A DNA stretch of 64,000 nt from Setomelanomma holmii (lineage: Eukaryota > Ascomycota > Dothideomycetes > Pleosporales > Phaeosphaeriaceae): the NCBI GenBank assembly GCA_010015745.1, contig ML978236.1, positions 62,001 through 126,000 of the forward strand. The letters are read 5' to 3'. This document shows positions 1 to 11,688 of this stretch, one piece after another; the first letter of the stretch is position 1, and each line of letters starts with the position of its first letter. The position numbers and the translations under genes are program-made. The notes under the pieces were generated by a model. It saw only the letters and a list, made by a program, of their open reading frames with translations. It ran no database searches and had not been told where the DNA came from.

Positions 1-866
1 TTTCGCGCCACCCCCGACATCCAAGCCGAGCGGTCCAAAAGTGTCGGAGAAATTCGCCCTGGTCGTTGCTGGAGTTCAGGAGACGGGGCGCGTCGGCACA
101 TCATCCTTAGCGCCACGGACCCTAAACCTTGGCTGGTTTTAGACCAGCACCTCTCACACCTATGAAACACGACTGTCAGCCAAGTCGCATAGCAAAGTCC
201 CAAATGCCATGGCCACTCAGGTTTCAGAGCGTGCCGTTAGCCAGTCTGTCCCCGTCGCGGGGCCCAGCCAGGTCTCTGATTCGCTCCATCGCGCCGCACA
301 GGGTCCGACGATACGCGCTGCGCTAGCGCGCAGGCTGTGATGTCGCAGCTTTGAAGAGGGCGCTCATGAAAGGTGGTTCGACTTCTGCTACTGTTTCGCT
401 GCGCATGCGGTCAGTCTTGCTACGCGTCCTGGAGCCCGTTCCCACTTGCGTCTTGCTTGCTAGCTGGCTATGATATCCTAATCACGCACCCCCTCTCGAC
501 TGTCCCCACTCTCTTTCCCAACGCGTGCTGTGTGCCTTTACGTCCGGCGTGCTTATAGACTTTTGTTTCCCCTTTGGCAACAGCTCTTTGGACCGTTTTC
601 ATGCCGGTGCTTCCTTAGCTGGGTGACGGAGAGTTCATCCATTGTGTACCATTTTCTCTTCTTCTGTGCGGGCACCTGTTAGTAAGTTTGCTTCTTCATT
701 GTCGTTGTTGTCGGGTACCATGGCGCCGCAGCCGCATGCTGACCATCTATCAGAAGATTAGACATTCTTTGATTTTATTGTATACTTCGGCCATTCTCAG
801 CAGGTCTGAAGATCGACGCCACCTAGTTCAGGCATATAGCCATTACTACGCTCTCTACGATCAGCC
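1..866. other. Intergenic, upstream of noxB
   Basis: I see no recognisable gene here. The short open frames have no protein-like composition. The part nearest 866 is presumably the promoter and 5' leader of the NADPH oxidase gene, but I cannot point to a convincing TATA box. Confidence 0.5.
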
Positions 867-2767
867 ATGTCTTATACCAGCAGTCTCACAGGTCGCGAAC
901 GGTCAAGATGGCCGCCGTTGACGCGCATGCTCATGTCTGGAGAAATGTCAGACGAGCGCGCACGACAATTGACGCGGAAAGAGAAGTTTGACGTCTGGAT
1001 GGTCAACGAGGGTTACCGGAGAGTGTATGCCAGTCCCCTCAGCAGTGAACGACCGACGAGCTAACGAGGACAGTTTCGTCTTCACATTCATAATATTGCA
1101 CGTCATGGTCTTCACATTCGGCATGATGAACTACGGGCTGAAGGTACGTGGGATTTCGCGACGCGAGTGCACGCCAATGCTCACTTTTTCCAGGATAGCT
1201 CCATTGGCTCCAGGAACCAATTCGGCCTCACATTCCCTATAGCACGTTCAGCAGCATTAGTGCTTCATGTTGACGTTGCTTTAGTTCTTTTTCCCGTCTG
1301 CAGAAACTTAATCTCCATGGCCCGCCGCACGCCTCTAAACGATGTAATTCCCTTCGACAAGAACATCACCTTCCACAAGCTCGTCGCATGGTCCATTGTC
1401 TTCTTCTCCTGGGTTCACACCATCGCACATTGGAACAATCTCGCCAGATTTGCCGCTGGTAACAACCTCGGATTCATGGGCTTCATCCTCGCTAACCTCG
1501 CCACCGGACCTGGATGGAGTGGATATGTCATGTTATTCGCATTGATGGCCATTGCACTAACAGCAGCGGAGAAACCACGACGCGCAAACTTTGAACGCTT
1601 CTGGTACACGCACCACCTGTTCATCGTCTTTTTCATCTTCTGGTCCATCCACGGCGCCTTCTGCATGATTAAGCCCGACTTTGCGCCGTTCTGCGATGGC
1701 ATCGGCGTCTTCTGGGAGTACTGGATGTACGGCGGCTTCGCATACCTCGCGGAGCGAATCGCGCGCGAAGTCCGCGGACGACACAAGACGTACATTTCCA
1801 AGGTGATTCAGCACCCCAGTAACGTGTGTGAAATCCAAATCAAGAAGGAGCACACCAAGACGCGAGCTGGTCAGGTAAGAATCTCTTGTGCGTCACAGTG
1901 TTTCATAGCGTATATACTAATAGTAACAGTACATCTTCATGTGCTGCCCCGAAGTCTCCATCTGGCAATACCACCCCTTCACACTCACCAGCGCCCCCGA
2001 AGAAGACTACATCTCCATCCACATGCGCATGGTCGGCGACTTCACGCGCTCCGTCGGCAAAGCACTGGGTTGCAACATCGACCGCAAGCCCGCTGGCGAA
2101 AAGGGCGATTCCAAAAGCTCCAGCAGCGAAGAGATCGCGCTCCGCCAGATCCTGCCGCGCGTGTACATTGACGGCCCGTTCGGCAGCGCGTCGGAAGACG
2201 TGTTCAAGTTCGAAGTTGCTGTGCTTGTCGGCGCGGGCATTGGCGTCACGCCGTTTGCCAGTATCTTGAAGAGTATTTGGTATAGGATGAATTATCCCCA
2301 GGGCCGGACGCGGTTGAGGAAAGTGTACTTCTTTTGGATTTGCAGGGATTTTGGGAGCTTTGAGTGGTTCCGCTCGCTCTTGCTGGCTATCGAGGCACAG
2401 GATATCGATGACCATATTGAGATTCATACTGTAAGTTTTCACTTCCCTTACTCATTCTTTATTAGGCTTGATCAGTACTAACTGATTGTAGTACCTCACC
2501 GCCAAAATTAAAGCCGACGACGCAACCAACATCATGATCAACGACGCCAACGCCGAACAAGATGCCATCACCGGTCTGCGCGCACCCACCAATTTCGGCC
2601 GGCCCAACTGGGACATGATTTTCAAGAGCATTCGCAAGATCCACGCGCCCGCTGAAGCCGGTGTGTTCTTCTGTGGACCGAAGGGTCTGGGGAGTACGTT
2701 GCATGTCAAGTGTAATATGTACAGTGAGCCTGGGTTTAGTTTTGTGTGGGGGAAGGAGAATTTCTAG
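867..2767 (+). CDS. noxB: NADPH oxidase, NoxB type
   Basis: Five exons: 867-1024, 1074-1143, 1194-1874, 1930-2430 and 2492-2767, giving 561 aa. The introns are 49-61 nt with GT..AG ends, and the joined frame is continuous. The protein is a membrane flavocytochrome that passes electrons from NADPH through FAD and two hemes to oxygen, making superoxide. Visible features are WMVNEGYRR near the N-terminus (typical of NoxB, not NoxA), heme His pairs at about 137/151 and 216/229, the FAD motif HPFTLTSAP, the NADPH-binding GAGIGVTPFAS, and a C-terminus ending in GKENF. NoxB proteins are about 550 aa, so length fits. In other fungi NoxB works with NoxR and a tetraspanin-like partner in spore germination and penetration-peg formation; none of those is in this window. 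The start could also be at 927, 933 or 945, since several ATGs lie in frame before the conserved part. Confidence 0.95.
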
Positions 2768-3705
2768 ATGTGCGCGAGATGGGCGGGGACTTGGAATGTG
2801 TGGAGGAGGGAGTCTGGGTGTCTGCGAGACGAAATCACGGTAAGCAGAAGAAGACGAGCAAGAAGAAGGGATTCGGAATAATATGTAGCGACTTGACTTT
2901 GCCCATGCGATATACTACTACTATTGTACATAATTGCCCGATCACTGCTTTCTGGTCTCTCTTGCCTTTTAGATAAACATCTGCAGCACCGCTGCCAAAG
3001 TCATGATACCAGATTCCCGACATCAAGAATCCGAAACGAAGGAACTTAATTCGAACCACTGTTATTTCGGCCACGTACAAAATGGCCTGATCTCTTGCCT
3101 TGACGCCTTTGATCTATGTACCCAATCAGACGGCTATACATCCACGCATAATAAACCATAAGAAATTCAAAACACCGCGAAACTCCAACCGCCACATCTC
3201 AATCCTTACAATCCCCCACTCGGCCCATCGGCACACATCACCCACCGCTCACCTCGTTGCCAAACTCGTCTCTAGCTCCACTTCTGTCCCACGGACCCCA
3301 GGCGGAGCTGGAAACGTGCTGAACGTCGTGGTCAAGCTTCGAACGTCACAGAAGCCAAGACGCGACAAGAGCTTACGACATGTTCGACAAAGAGGCTTGG
3401 GCAAGATAAGAAGAGGGCATCGTCTGGATTTGGTGATAGGAAGTGGGGATGTGTGGGTCTATGTGAAGCTTAGGAAGCTTGGGGGGTGGGGAAGTGATTT
3501 GTGGTATGAATGCCATATCGTGGAGTCGCGAATTGTCGTTTGTGGTATGTGCTACGTGAGTAGGAGCTCGGAGAATTACGGGGCGGTATGGTTTGGTCCT
3601 AGACATGTGGCTAAGAGACGTGTACTACCTACGGATATCGATGATTGACTACGACTTGCCATCAACGCACTGCACCTCAATCCTCCGCCCAGAAGTAAAA
3701 CAACA
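2768..3705. other. Convergent 3' intergenic region
   Basis: It lies between the 3' ends of noxB (+) and the sorbosone-dehydrogenase-like gene (-). A 182-codon open frame on + (3100-3648) has no protein-like features and I do not call it. A short inverted repeat of the HindIII-like hexamer occurs near 3467-3481. Nothing else is evident. Confidence 0.5.
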
Positions 3706-5296
3706 CTACATCGTCTCGTTCGTACCTTCGGTCTGTTCTGCTCCACTAATGATCCAAACCTCATTCGTGCTATCACTCGCCATGAACAATCTTCCTTTCT
3801 ACATCTTCATCAGCCCTTGCCCTTACATCTCTCACACACAGCATATATTCTGAAAACTTACATGATCCCAAGTCAACCCCACGGGCCAAAAACATCCATT
3901 CGGGCAATCCGCATTGTTCGCATTGAACGTGATGTTCTTTACTGCTGTCGTGCTCGTCACCGATTCCTATATCGTAAAAGTGCAATGATTAGTTCCGCAT
4001 CAGTCTGAGTTTCTGCCTTTCAACAGCGAGACAAGGAAATAAGCATCCAACGTACCACTGGCATTCCCGTGGCCTGGTCCCACTCTACTCTGCTGACACG
4101 AAAGCCATCTGGCGGCTGGCGATTCCAACTCCCGTGGAACGCAATATGCGCCGCTGTGCTGTTAGCGTTGAACTTGATGTCTAGGGGCGCCATATGGGCC
4201 GGGAAGCAAAGTTTTGGCGAAACACAATTCGCACATGTGGATGCTGTATTTGCCGTCCCGTGGGCGATGGTATCGCCAACTTTCATTTGGGTGTTCAGGG
4301 GGGAAGGAAGCACGGTGGGGTCCTATACTGTGTGGCACTAGTGGAAGTGTTAGTGAGGAAGAAGGGTGACGGTGGTTGAGAACTAACCTCAAGGTACCGG
4401 TGGTTGGTTTGCGAGTTTGTTGGAACGGAAGTGCAGTTTGAGTTTATGTACCCGTAGAAGTTCAACTCCTCGCATGGATTGGTATTGTGGATATCTTTGT
4501 TCTCGCGGGTCATGTCGTCCACACCGTTGTCGACGGACCACTATCACACGATCAGTACCTCTCAAATATCCCTCGCTTGTCTTTGAGAGCCGTTGAACAC
4601 AAGGAAATGTGAGCAAACTCACAATGCCACCCCAACTATCTTCTCCTACACCGACCGTGTTTCTAATACCCCACGCCAGTACCTCTCCAGTCGAATACTC
4701 CACTGGACTCTTCTCGACGTCCGCAATTTTGAAAACGCGTATCTGACTTCTCGCCGTCTCGATCTGCCCAGCGGCGGTATCAATGTTATCCTGGCTGCCT
4801 CGCTGAACAAGTAGCAAATCCGGTCGACCTTTAGGTACAAGTAGCGTTCTCGTCAGATGATATCCACTCTGCTGCATGCCTTGGATCAGCGTCTTCTTGT
4901 TACTCACAGTCCCTGTGGTGCCATATAGTCCCAGCTCCAGACGTATAGTTGGCTTGAGACATAGAGTTTCTTGCCGTCAGGAGACAAGGCAATGCCATGG
5001 TTGATAGTGTCTTCTGCAATAAGTTGCTTGTTAGACTTGACGCAGACGTTGGTACCGCCGTTGTCGGTGAGCTGGACATAGCGGACGCCGTAACCGCCTT
5101 GCTCGGTAATGAGCAGATTGCCTTGGTTATCGAAGATAATGCCGCGTGGTGTTCGTAGGCCATTGATGACTACCCGGCCAGAGTAGCCGGATGCGAATGA
5201 GGGTGTTTGAACTGGATTGATGGTTGCGCATGACTGTGCTAAGACGCTAGGCGAGAGAGCACCGAACACAAGAAGGACGAATTTGAGAAGGGCCAT
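3706..5296 (-). CDS. Secreted glucose/sorbosone dehydrogenase-like beta-propeller (apparent frameshift)
   Basis: Starts at 5296 with a clear signal peptide (hydrophobic run ending ...SPSVLA before QSC). Exons downstream of the break are 4623 to about 4907, 4388-4540, 4056-4322, 3862-3966 and 3706-3798; the four introns are 63-89 nt and in phase. Family marks include GLRTPRGIIFD, NHGIALSPDG, GYHLTRTLL, WSVDNGVDDMTR, HGSWNRQPPDGFRV and, near the end, PVGLTWD and GRLFMASD. This is the six-bladed propeller fold of PQQ-type sugar dehydrogenases (sorbosone dehydrogenase / AA12-like); the substrate is unknown. Oddity: the frame that reads ...VWSWDY runs into TGA at 4904-4906, while the next family block starts one frame away at about 4907, with no room for an intron. 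One missing base near 4908-4912 would explain it, so this is either a sequence error or a recently broken gene. Confidence 0.8.
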
Positions 5297-6578
5297 GTCG
5301 AGCTAAATGTGTAAGGAGGCTTGCGAAAGCAGCCGTCTGCCACAATCTCAGTAGCACATGAGAACGCTTTAGTATCCTTTGACTACCAAGACATCTTGAT
5401 GATCAATGCAGCAGCAGACTCATCTACTGGTGCAAGAAGGCCGCCAGGACCATCCTAGGCAGCTTTCCAAGGGAAAGGGGCCTGCCTTAATTGGTGCTGC
5501 ATCCTCGTGACCTACCACACTAAACTATGACCCGGGATCATTCTCTAGCAACGCCTTGGCTATGTACTCGTCTCAGAAACACATCCAGCGACCAAATGCA
5601 ACTCAATAACTGGCGAGAGAACAGGATGAATGGCAGAGATATGTGCCAACTTGCTGGCCAAGTATCGTGAAGTAATGCCGAGCCGACGTCTATCAAGAAT
5701 ACCAGCATCACTTCAAAACTCCACCCCCAACATCAACTATTCTTTCGCTGGCCAACAAACTCGCCTTGACTAAGAACTCTGGACCCCACCACCATCCTCA
5801 AGTGCGCTCAATGCAACAAAGACGGAACCGAGATGAACCCTTCTGGTTAATGACGTGTAGTGAAGAATACCTACCAATCGATCATCTTCTCAGGAGCGCC
5901 CGGAGAGCCTTCAAGTAGTCTGGCATATCAAAATCTCCTTGCTATGGACGATGCAGAATATTAGTGAATGCAGCGAAGCCGAATCGACACGTCCATGAAA
6001 GCAATGACGAAGCTTTGACAAAGTCGGCCAAGCTCTCCAGATGAGCCGAGTTGGTAGATCAAGACTTTGTCGGAGAGTTAGACATGCGAATTGGCTACCT
6101 TGTGCGCTTGGATGCTCGACGTTGTTCAAATTAGATTTGATCACCAGGACATTTTGTGGGGTTGCCAGGGGTATAAAGTGCCCAGGAACTTTGGGTATGA
6201 TTCAATCTGGAAGCTGCGTTAGAGTTACGATAACGACCAGTCGTGGTGAAGTTAAGGTATCGAAACGCAGATAAAGGGAGGAGCATTGCTGTGAAGAGGA
6301 ATAGATGTGGTCTTCAAGACACTGGTGTCATTTGTGCGTATGATCGCACGTCGGTGCTGATCCAAGTCGACTGGTGTCAAAGCTCGGAGCACGATGATTG
6401 CTAGACAGCTGGGGTATATCGTGAGCTTCGATGGCTCGATTTGTGTTGCTGATTCGCCTGCACACCTAGTCGCGTGCCGCTCCGGATGTTGCATCCTTTC
6501 AACGCCGGTTACCGACTTTGCCCCTCTAGCGTTCGTAAACCATAACCTCGTATCATCGCATCTTGCGTCTCAACTCGC
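5297..6578. other. Long intergenic region
   Basis: About 1.3 kb between the start of the sorbosone-dehydrogenase-like gene and the 3' end of eIF3k. I found no coding pattern on either strand. A TATA-like TATAAA occurs near 6172 with no gene behind it. It may hold gene debris too degraded to recognise. Confidence 0.45.
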
Positions 6579-7564
6579 TCATGCTGGCTGTTCGTATGCC
6601 CTCTTGATGACCCTGGCGAATTCTTTGATTTCTGTAAGCCCACGTCCAGTCCTGCATGGATTGGAAGTTACTTACGGTCAAACTTGACGTTCTCCCTCAC
6701 AACGGTGCCCTTAGCCTCGTTGTCCTTGTTAATGGGCACCTTGATCTTTGCACCATCGATGGTCCAGCCACACACACTGCCGACGAAGTTGTCGAAGTCG
6801 CTGCCGTCCAGATTCAACCACGACTCCAAGATACTCCTGTCGACTTCCCGTACTGCCTGACTGACTGTGGCGGCGATTCGTACACGCATAAGCTCCTCGA
6901 ACCCTGAGACATCGGCAATCAGGTCGGCGTAGAGGTCATCTGAGTCCAGAGTAGACCAGAAAGTGGAGTAATCTGCGCCCTCGAGCAGATTCCTCAGCTC
7001 ATTGAGCTTCTGTACTGCTTCCGACAGCGGCGCATCGCCAGCAGCCGGGTTGTGTGCGGAAGAGTTGAGGGGTGCGAGGACATGGCTGGGAAGGAGCGAG
7101 AGGCCAAGAGAGAAGTCGGGGCTGGGGAACATGGTGAGGGCCTTGACGAGGATGTTGGTGACGGTCTCGTCACGCGACAGGTGGGGGTTGAACTGGTAGC
7201 TGTAATGTCTCTGTCAGCGGCAGAAGGACCAGACACGACTGTTAAGCAGGAGTAGAGGGTAGCTGTCAGATAGAGCTAATAATTCAACTTCAGTGGGTGG
7301 AGTGATTCAAGCCCCATCCCTCGGGTAATAGGAAACGTTGTGGTTACTTGTTCATCATGCAACATGTGGAAATCAGTGGAAGGTAGACACGCACAGCTTG
7401 AGGAGGGCGAGGTTGGCATAGCAGTCGTATGTCTGGCTCTCGCATTGCTGCATGACATAGTCCTGGAAGACGCCCGTTGTCTCGGGGTTGTAGCGGTCGA
7501 GACCATCGAGGATTTGCTGTATGTGGTCCGGCCGCTCGGGCGCGAAGTCGTATGGGGCTCCCAT
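6579..7564 (-). CDS. eif3k: Translation initiation factor eIF3 subunit K
   Basis: Three exons: 7395-7564, 6676-7199 and 6579-6631, giving 248 aa. The 195-nt first intron and the 44-nt second intron keep phase. eIF3k is a small, non-essential subunit of the eIF3 complex, which acts in the cytoplasm on 40S ribosomes. Characteristic blocks are RPDHIQQILDGLDRYNPETT, VFQDYVMQQCE...DCYANLALLKLYQFNP, the CSN8/PCI-type FWSTLDSDDLYADL, SGFEELMRVRIA, and the C-terminal FARVIKRAYEQPA. Length matches fungal eIF3k (about 240-250 aa). It is divergent from the Tsr4-like gene, with only 205 bp between start codons, so the two housekeeping genes likely share a bidirectional promoter. Confidence 0.95.
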
Positions 7565-7769
7565 TGTGGATGTGGTGGATGCGCGGGGGTCTTTGGTGTT
7601 GAAGACTTTGTCAATTTGAGCGCACAGTGCGGGCGGCAGTCGCGCTGCACGAGCCACAGCAGCCACAAGCCACAAGCCACAAATCAGCCACACCAGTCCC
7701 CGCCATAACTTTTTTTAGCCCCTCTACGACCAAACAACAAACACAGGCACTGCAAGCACTGACACGACA

Positions 7770-9085
7770 ATGGCGCCTTACGATAGCGAGTCCTCCGATG
7801 ACGGCGAGAACTACACCGAAACGAATGTTCTACTAGGCTACGCGACTCAAGAAATCACCAGCGACACCGTCTCGCATCTTGGAGGCACACCGGTACATTT
7901 TCAGTCCCGCTGTAGAAGTTGTCGAGACTGACGAATTCTACTTAGACATGGATCGACAGCAAGACAGCGCCTTTGGGCGCGCTCGCCAAGTGTAAAGTAT
8001 GCAATGGCCTCCTCAGCCTCCTCCTCGAACTGAACGGCGATCTGCCAGAGCAATTTCCTGGACACGAGCGACGCTTGTATATTTGGAGTTGCCGGAGAAA
8101 GACGTGCAGAAGGAAGGACGGCAGCGTGCGGGGCATACGGAGTGTGCGCATCGCAAAGAGTGCGAGTCGTATGGCACAGCCCAAAGCACAGAAGTCAGAG
8201 CCCAAGGTAGAAGAGAAGCCACAGCCCAAGATTGGAGAGGCACTTTTCGGAGCCACGAATGGCTCAAGCACTGCGACACCAGCCAATCCATTTTCGAATC
8301 CATTTTCTTCCAAGCCTGCGGGCACAGCTGCACCGAACCCGTTCGCGCCTAAGCCAACAACCACTTCCACACCAGCACCCACTTCGAGCGACGCTACCAC
8401 AACCCTGTCCGAGACATTCGCCGCGAAAGTCCGTCTATCTTCACCCTCTGCTGAGCAGCCCCCTAGACCCTATGAGCCATGGCCAGCAGAGTCAGCTTTC
8501 CCTGAAGCCTTCCCACGCTACCACTTGGACGCAGAGTACGAGGCACTCGATGCACCATCCACACCACAAATGCCAGCGAATGCGCGCTTGGACATAGACG
8601 GCGAAGGGAGTGGCAGTGGCGGTGGTAAAGAAGACAAGGAAGTCTTTGAAAGCTCAATCGATAAGACCTTCCAGAAATTTGCAGATCGGGTTGGCCAGAA
8701 CCCAGAGCAAGTTCTCCGCTACGAGTTCAAAGGCAAGCCGCTGCTATACAGCGACACGGACGCAGTCGGCAAACTGCTTGCTCCGCACTCGGAAAACGCT
8801 TCGTCGTCGAATGCGAAAGTAACGACATCAGGCTCTGCGGGCGGAGCAGGACTACTGCGGTGCAGTATCTGCGGTGCTGACAGAGTGTTTGAGCTTCAAC
8901 TAACGCCTCATGCCATCACCGAGCTAGAAGCAGAAGAAATGAGCATCGATGGCATGGAATGGGGCACCATTATTCTGGGCGTGTGCAGTAAAGACTGTAA
9001 GCCGAATGACGTGGCGGAAGAAGAGGTTGGCTACATCGAAGAGTGGATCGGTGTACAATGGGAAGAGGTCGCTTCGAAAAAGTAG
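7770..9085 (+). CDS. tsr4: Tsr4/PDCD2-family ribosome assembly protein
   Basis: Two exons (7770-7892, 7946-9085), a 53-nt intron, 420 aa. The N-terminal PDCD2/Tsr4 domain shows LLGYATQEI, GGTPTWID, the zinc-type CKVCNGLLSLLLELNGDLPE and RRLYIWSCRRKTCRRK. After a Ser/Pro/Thr-rich linker comes the PDCD2_C domain: FQKFADRVGQNPEQVLRYEF, CSICGADRVFELQLTPH and WGTIILGVCSKDC. In yeast Tsr4 is a dedicated cytoplasmic chaperone of ribosomal protein Rps2 needed for 20S pre-rRNA processing; the same role is inferred here. Its pairing head-to-head with eIF3k fits shared expression of translation genes. Confidence 0.92.
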
Positions 9086-9396
9086 TCTTTGCCAATAATG
9101 AATGTATCAACCATGACACCCCTGACTACGACACTTGCTTCTACCCCATCGGCCTTGCTAGAAAGAAACTAAGCTGTGATTGTACCTATACACTACTCCG
9201 GGTATATATATGCCTAACCAACTATTCCAAAAATACAATCGTGAAGTCGTAACTCATATCTTCGTATCAATCATTAAGCCGCCATGAAACGAAAACAAAC
9301 CCCGAGGAAACGCAGACCCGCAACACCAGCGCAGCCGCCTCATCGACGAAATCCAAAGACAAATACAATACATCTCTCCCTCCACACAATAGCACG
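9086..9396. other. Short convergent 3' region
   Basis: AT-rich stretch between two converging genes. It presumably holds their 3' UTRs and poly(A) sites; nothing else is seen. Confidence 0.5.
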
Positions 9397-10897
9397 TTAT
9401 GTCCGGACTCCAGCACCACTTCCCTTCTTCATCCACCTAAACATGCCCTTCTTCTTCCCATCCCCTTTCCCTCCCTTGACCTCGTCGCCAGACACCGGAA
9501 CCCCGCTCGCAGCAGCCTCAGCATTCAATCTTTCCGCTTCTTCATAATCCCACGGCGTGGTCCAACTGCGCTGCGGAATCTCTCCCAACTTCGTGCTGTC
9601 GGAGGCGAATGTATACGATGACGGTGTGACTTTATCCAGTCTGCGTCTCGCCACGGGCGGTGGCGAGAAGTGTCTAGCCGATATTATTGGGAACGTAGAT
9701 TTAGACAACGGCGGGTCAGGAGCTCTTGGCGGTGCTGAGGGATGAGAATTTGCTTTTCTGTGCGGGTGTGCGACTGCGTGTGGGGGAGCTGGTTTCCGCG
9801 GTGTGGGCGTGAAGCTGGGGAGCTTGGGCGCGGGGAGGTGTAAATGCTCCTGTTGCACGTACGCGTACGGATATGCATAGGGGTACGGATGCTGGTCTGG
9901 CCATGTCTGCGGGCGAGGGTCTTGGACGTTGAAAGAGTCTTTGCGACGGCGTCCGTTGCCTGCCAGCGGTGGTGTTGGGCCGCCAAGCACACCAGTGATG
10001 ACACCATTTGTCTCAAGCTCGAATGGCGATTCGGCGATGTACAGTGGCAATGGAGAAGCCAGGGGCGACGTGTACGCTGAGTGTTGTGGTGAGGTAGATT
10101 TCGACGACGAGGAACTACTCGTACTGCTTTTCCGGCCTGGCTTGGGGCGCACGACGACGAGTTGGGGCTGGCTGGAGGATTTGAGGGGCATGCGTGCTAT
10201 GGTTGGTCCCGAGACGCGTTGGCGCGAGTGGTGCTGTTTCTTTTTGTCTTTGGACGAGGACGAGGACGCACTGCTTCGTTGAGAACAGTCTACGTGCTTC
10301 TTGCTTCCGCACTTCGTACAAGGAGAGCCCATTTGATGCAGCTGGAGTTGCGATTCACTCAGGCGTTGGTACAATTGTGTCATGCTTTTGAGTGCTTCTT
10401 TGCGAGACGCGTCGGACAGATTGGTCAGGGATTTGTAGTCTATTTTGAGAGGGGATTTCCCGCCTTTTTGATCATGGTTCAGGAAGCTTGCGATGATGGC
10501 GACGAGGCCGGTGTTGAGCTTTATCAGTGTTTCGGCGAGCGATGCATGTGCAATGGCTATGGGCAGTGATCAGCACCGTGACACCTGCTTCTTGCGTCTC
10601 GAGGCGCAGCTTACCGTCACCTTTTGCGAATCCTTGACCGGTCTGTGAGTAGCATGCATCGTATGTCTCGGCTAATTCTTGGGGACCCTTTCGTAATGAC
10701 TTTGAGAGCTGGAGTTCATCACTGGATACGGCTTCCACTTCTTGGTTCTCTTTTCGCGCCTTCTTCTTCCTCCGACGTTCGCGCAATCTTTTGAAGATGT
10801 TGAGACCATTCGAGAATGCTTGAATGAGATTGAAGACACAATTTGAGACCTCAGCTTCCTCGGCCTTGTGCGCCCTCTCGTCGAGCTTAACTGCCAT
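9397..10897 (-). CDS. Conserved fungal protein of unknown function, 480 aa
   Basis: Two exons (10615-10897, 9397-10556) with a 58-nt phase-keeping intron. I do not recognise the family. The N-terminal 170 or so residues look helical and folded: a basic cluster (RLRERRRKKKARKE), then LAETYDACYSQTGQGFAKGD and LIKLNTGLVAIIASFLNHDQK, ending in a possible coiled coil around LYQRLSESQLQLHQM. Next comes a small Cys/His group (CTKCGSKKHVDC) that could bind zinc. The C-terminal half is disordered, rich in Ser, Pro, Lys and Tyr, and closes with a conserved-looking WTTPWDYEEAERLN and a basic tail (KKKGMFRWMKKG). The start ATG opens the first in-frame coding stretch. A cytoplasmic or nuclear adaptor is possible, but the function is open. 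Confidence 0.75.
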
Positions 10898-11688
10898 CGC
10901 TAGAACGCTATCAAGAAAGAATTACAACAATGAAGCACAATGCAAGAAAGGAAGCCGGAATATGAACGGCGAAATAGAAAGTGCGCTGGCTGGTAGATGA
11001 TTAGCGAAGGTGAAGGAGTCATCGTAGTCAAGCCGCTTCTTGCGCAAGATCGTACTCGACTTCAGTTTAAGTCAAGCCGCAGGCCAGCGCTGAGGCCTGG
11101 CCTGGTTTCCCGGCCTGTGTACATCCTGCACCCTGGTGCGTTCCTGCATCTTTGACTGGGTGCTTCCCCATCATCCTCGCACGTTTTGGGCGCCGTTTCA
11201 ACCTTGTTCTGCGCATAGCCGCCCCGAATTTGAGTCTTGGAGGTTGTCTCAAGTGTGATTGGACGCTGCTGTTCCGCCATCCTCGACTAGTGCGACTAGC
11301 GTGCGTTGATAAGCTCCGCATACAAGCTTTCGAATGGAGGACTGTGAGCGTGCATATACAGTGCATAAGAATTGTCCAGTGTAAGAAGCCCTATACAAAC
11401 GAGCTTCCTGAGTGGAAGTGGATGATGCAGGACGAGAAGGGGCGTTGCGAAGAATGAGGGGAAGAGCCAAGTGGTTCGGACCGTAGGGCACGGGCTGTTC
11501 TCCCGGATGCAGGGCCATGCATTTGAAGATGCAATGAGTGGGCGCAAGACACGATTGGACAACGACAAGTGGTTGTGAGTTGTCAAGAGACTTGGTATCG
11601 TGCCGAAGAATATTTACTCGCAGTCAGAGTAGCCAGTTCCTGCCCAAACGCCTCGCTATGCTATACAAATATGGACCTGCTCATGCTA
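10898..11688. other. Intergenic region
   Basis: Lies upstream of the 480-aa gene and downstream of the Hrd1 gene. Short open frames on both strands lack protein-like composition. Nothing is recognised. Confidence 0.45.

Noticed and set aside
867..2767. Ferric reductase or NoxA instead of NoxB
   Set aside because: The WMVNEGYRR opening and the HTIAHWNN, AGQYIF and GKENF blocks match NoxB; NoxA has a different N-terminus.
3100..3648. 182-codon open frame on + between two convergent genes
   Set aside because: Its composition is not protein-like, it has no family motif or signal, and it lies over likely 3' UTRs.
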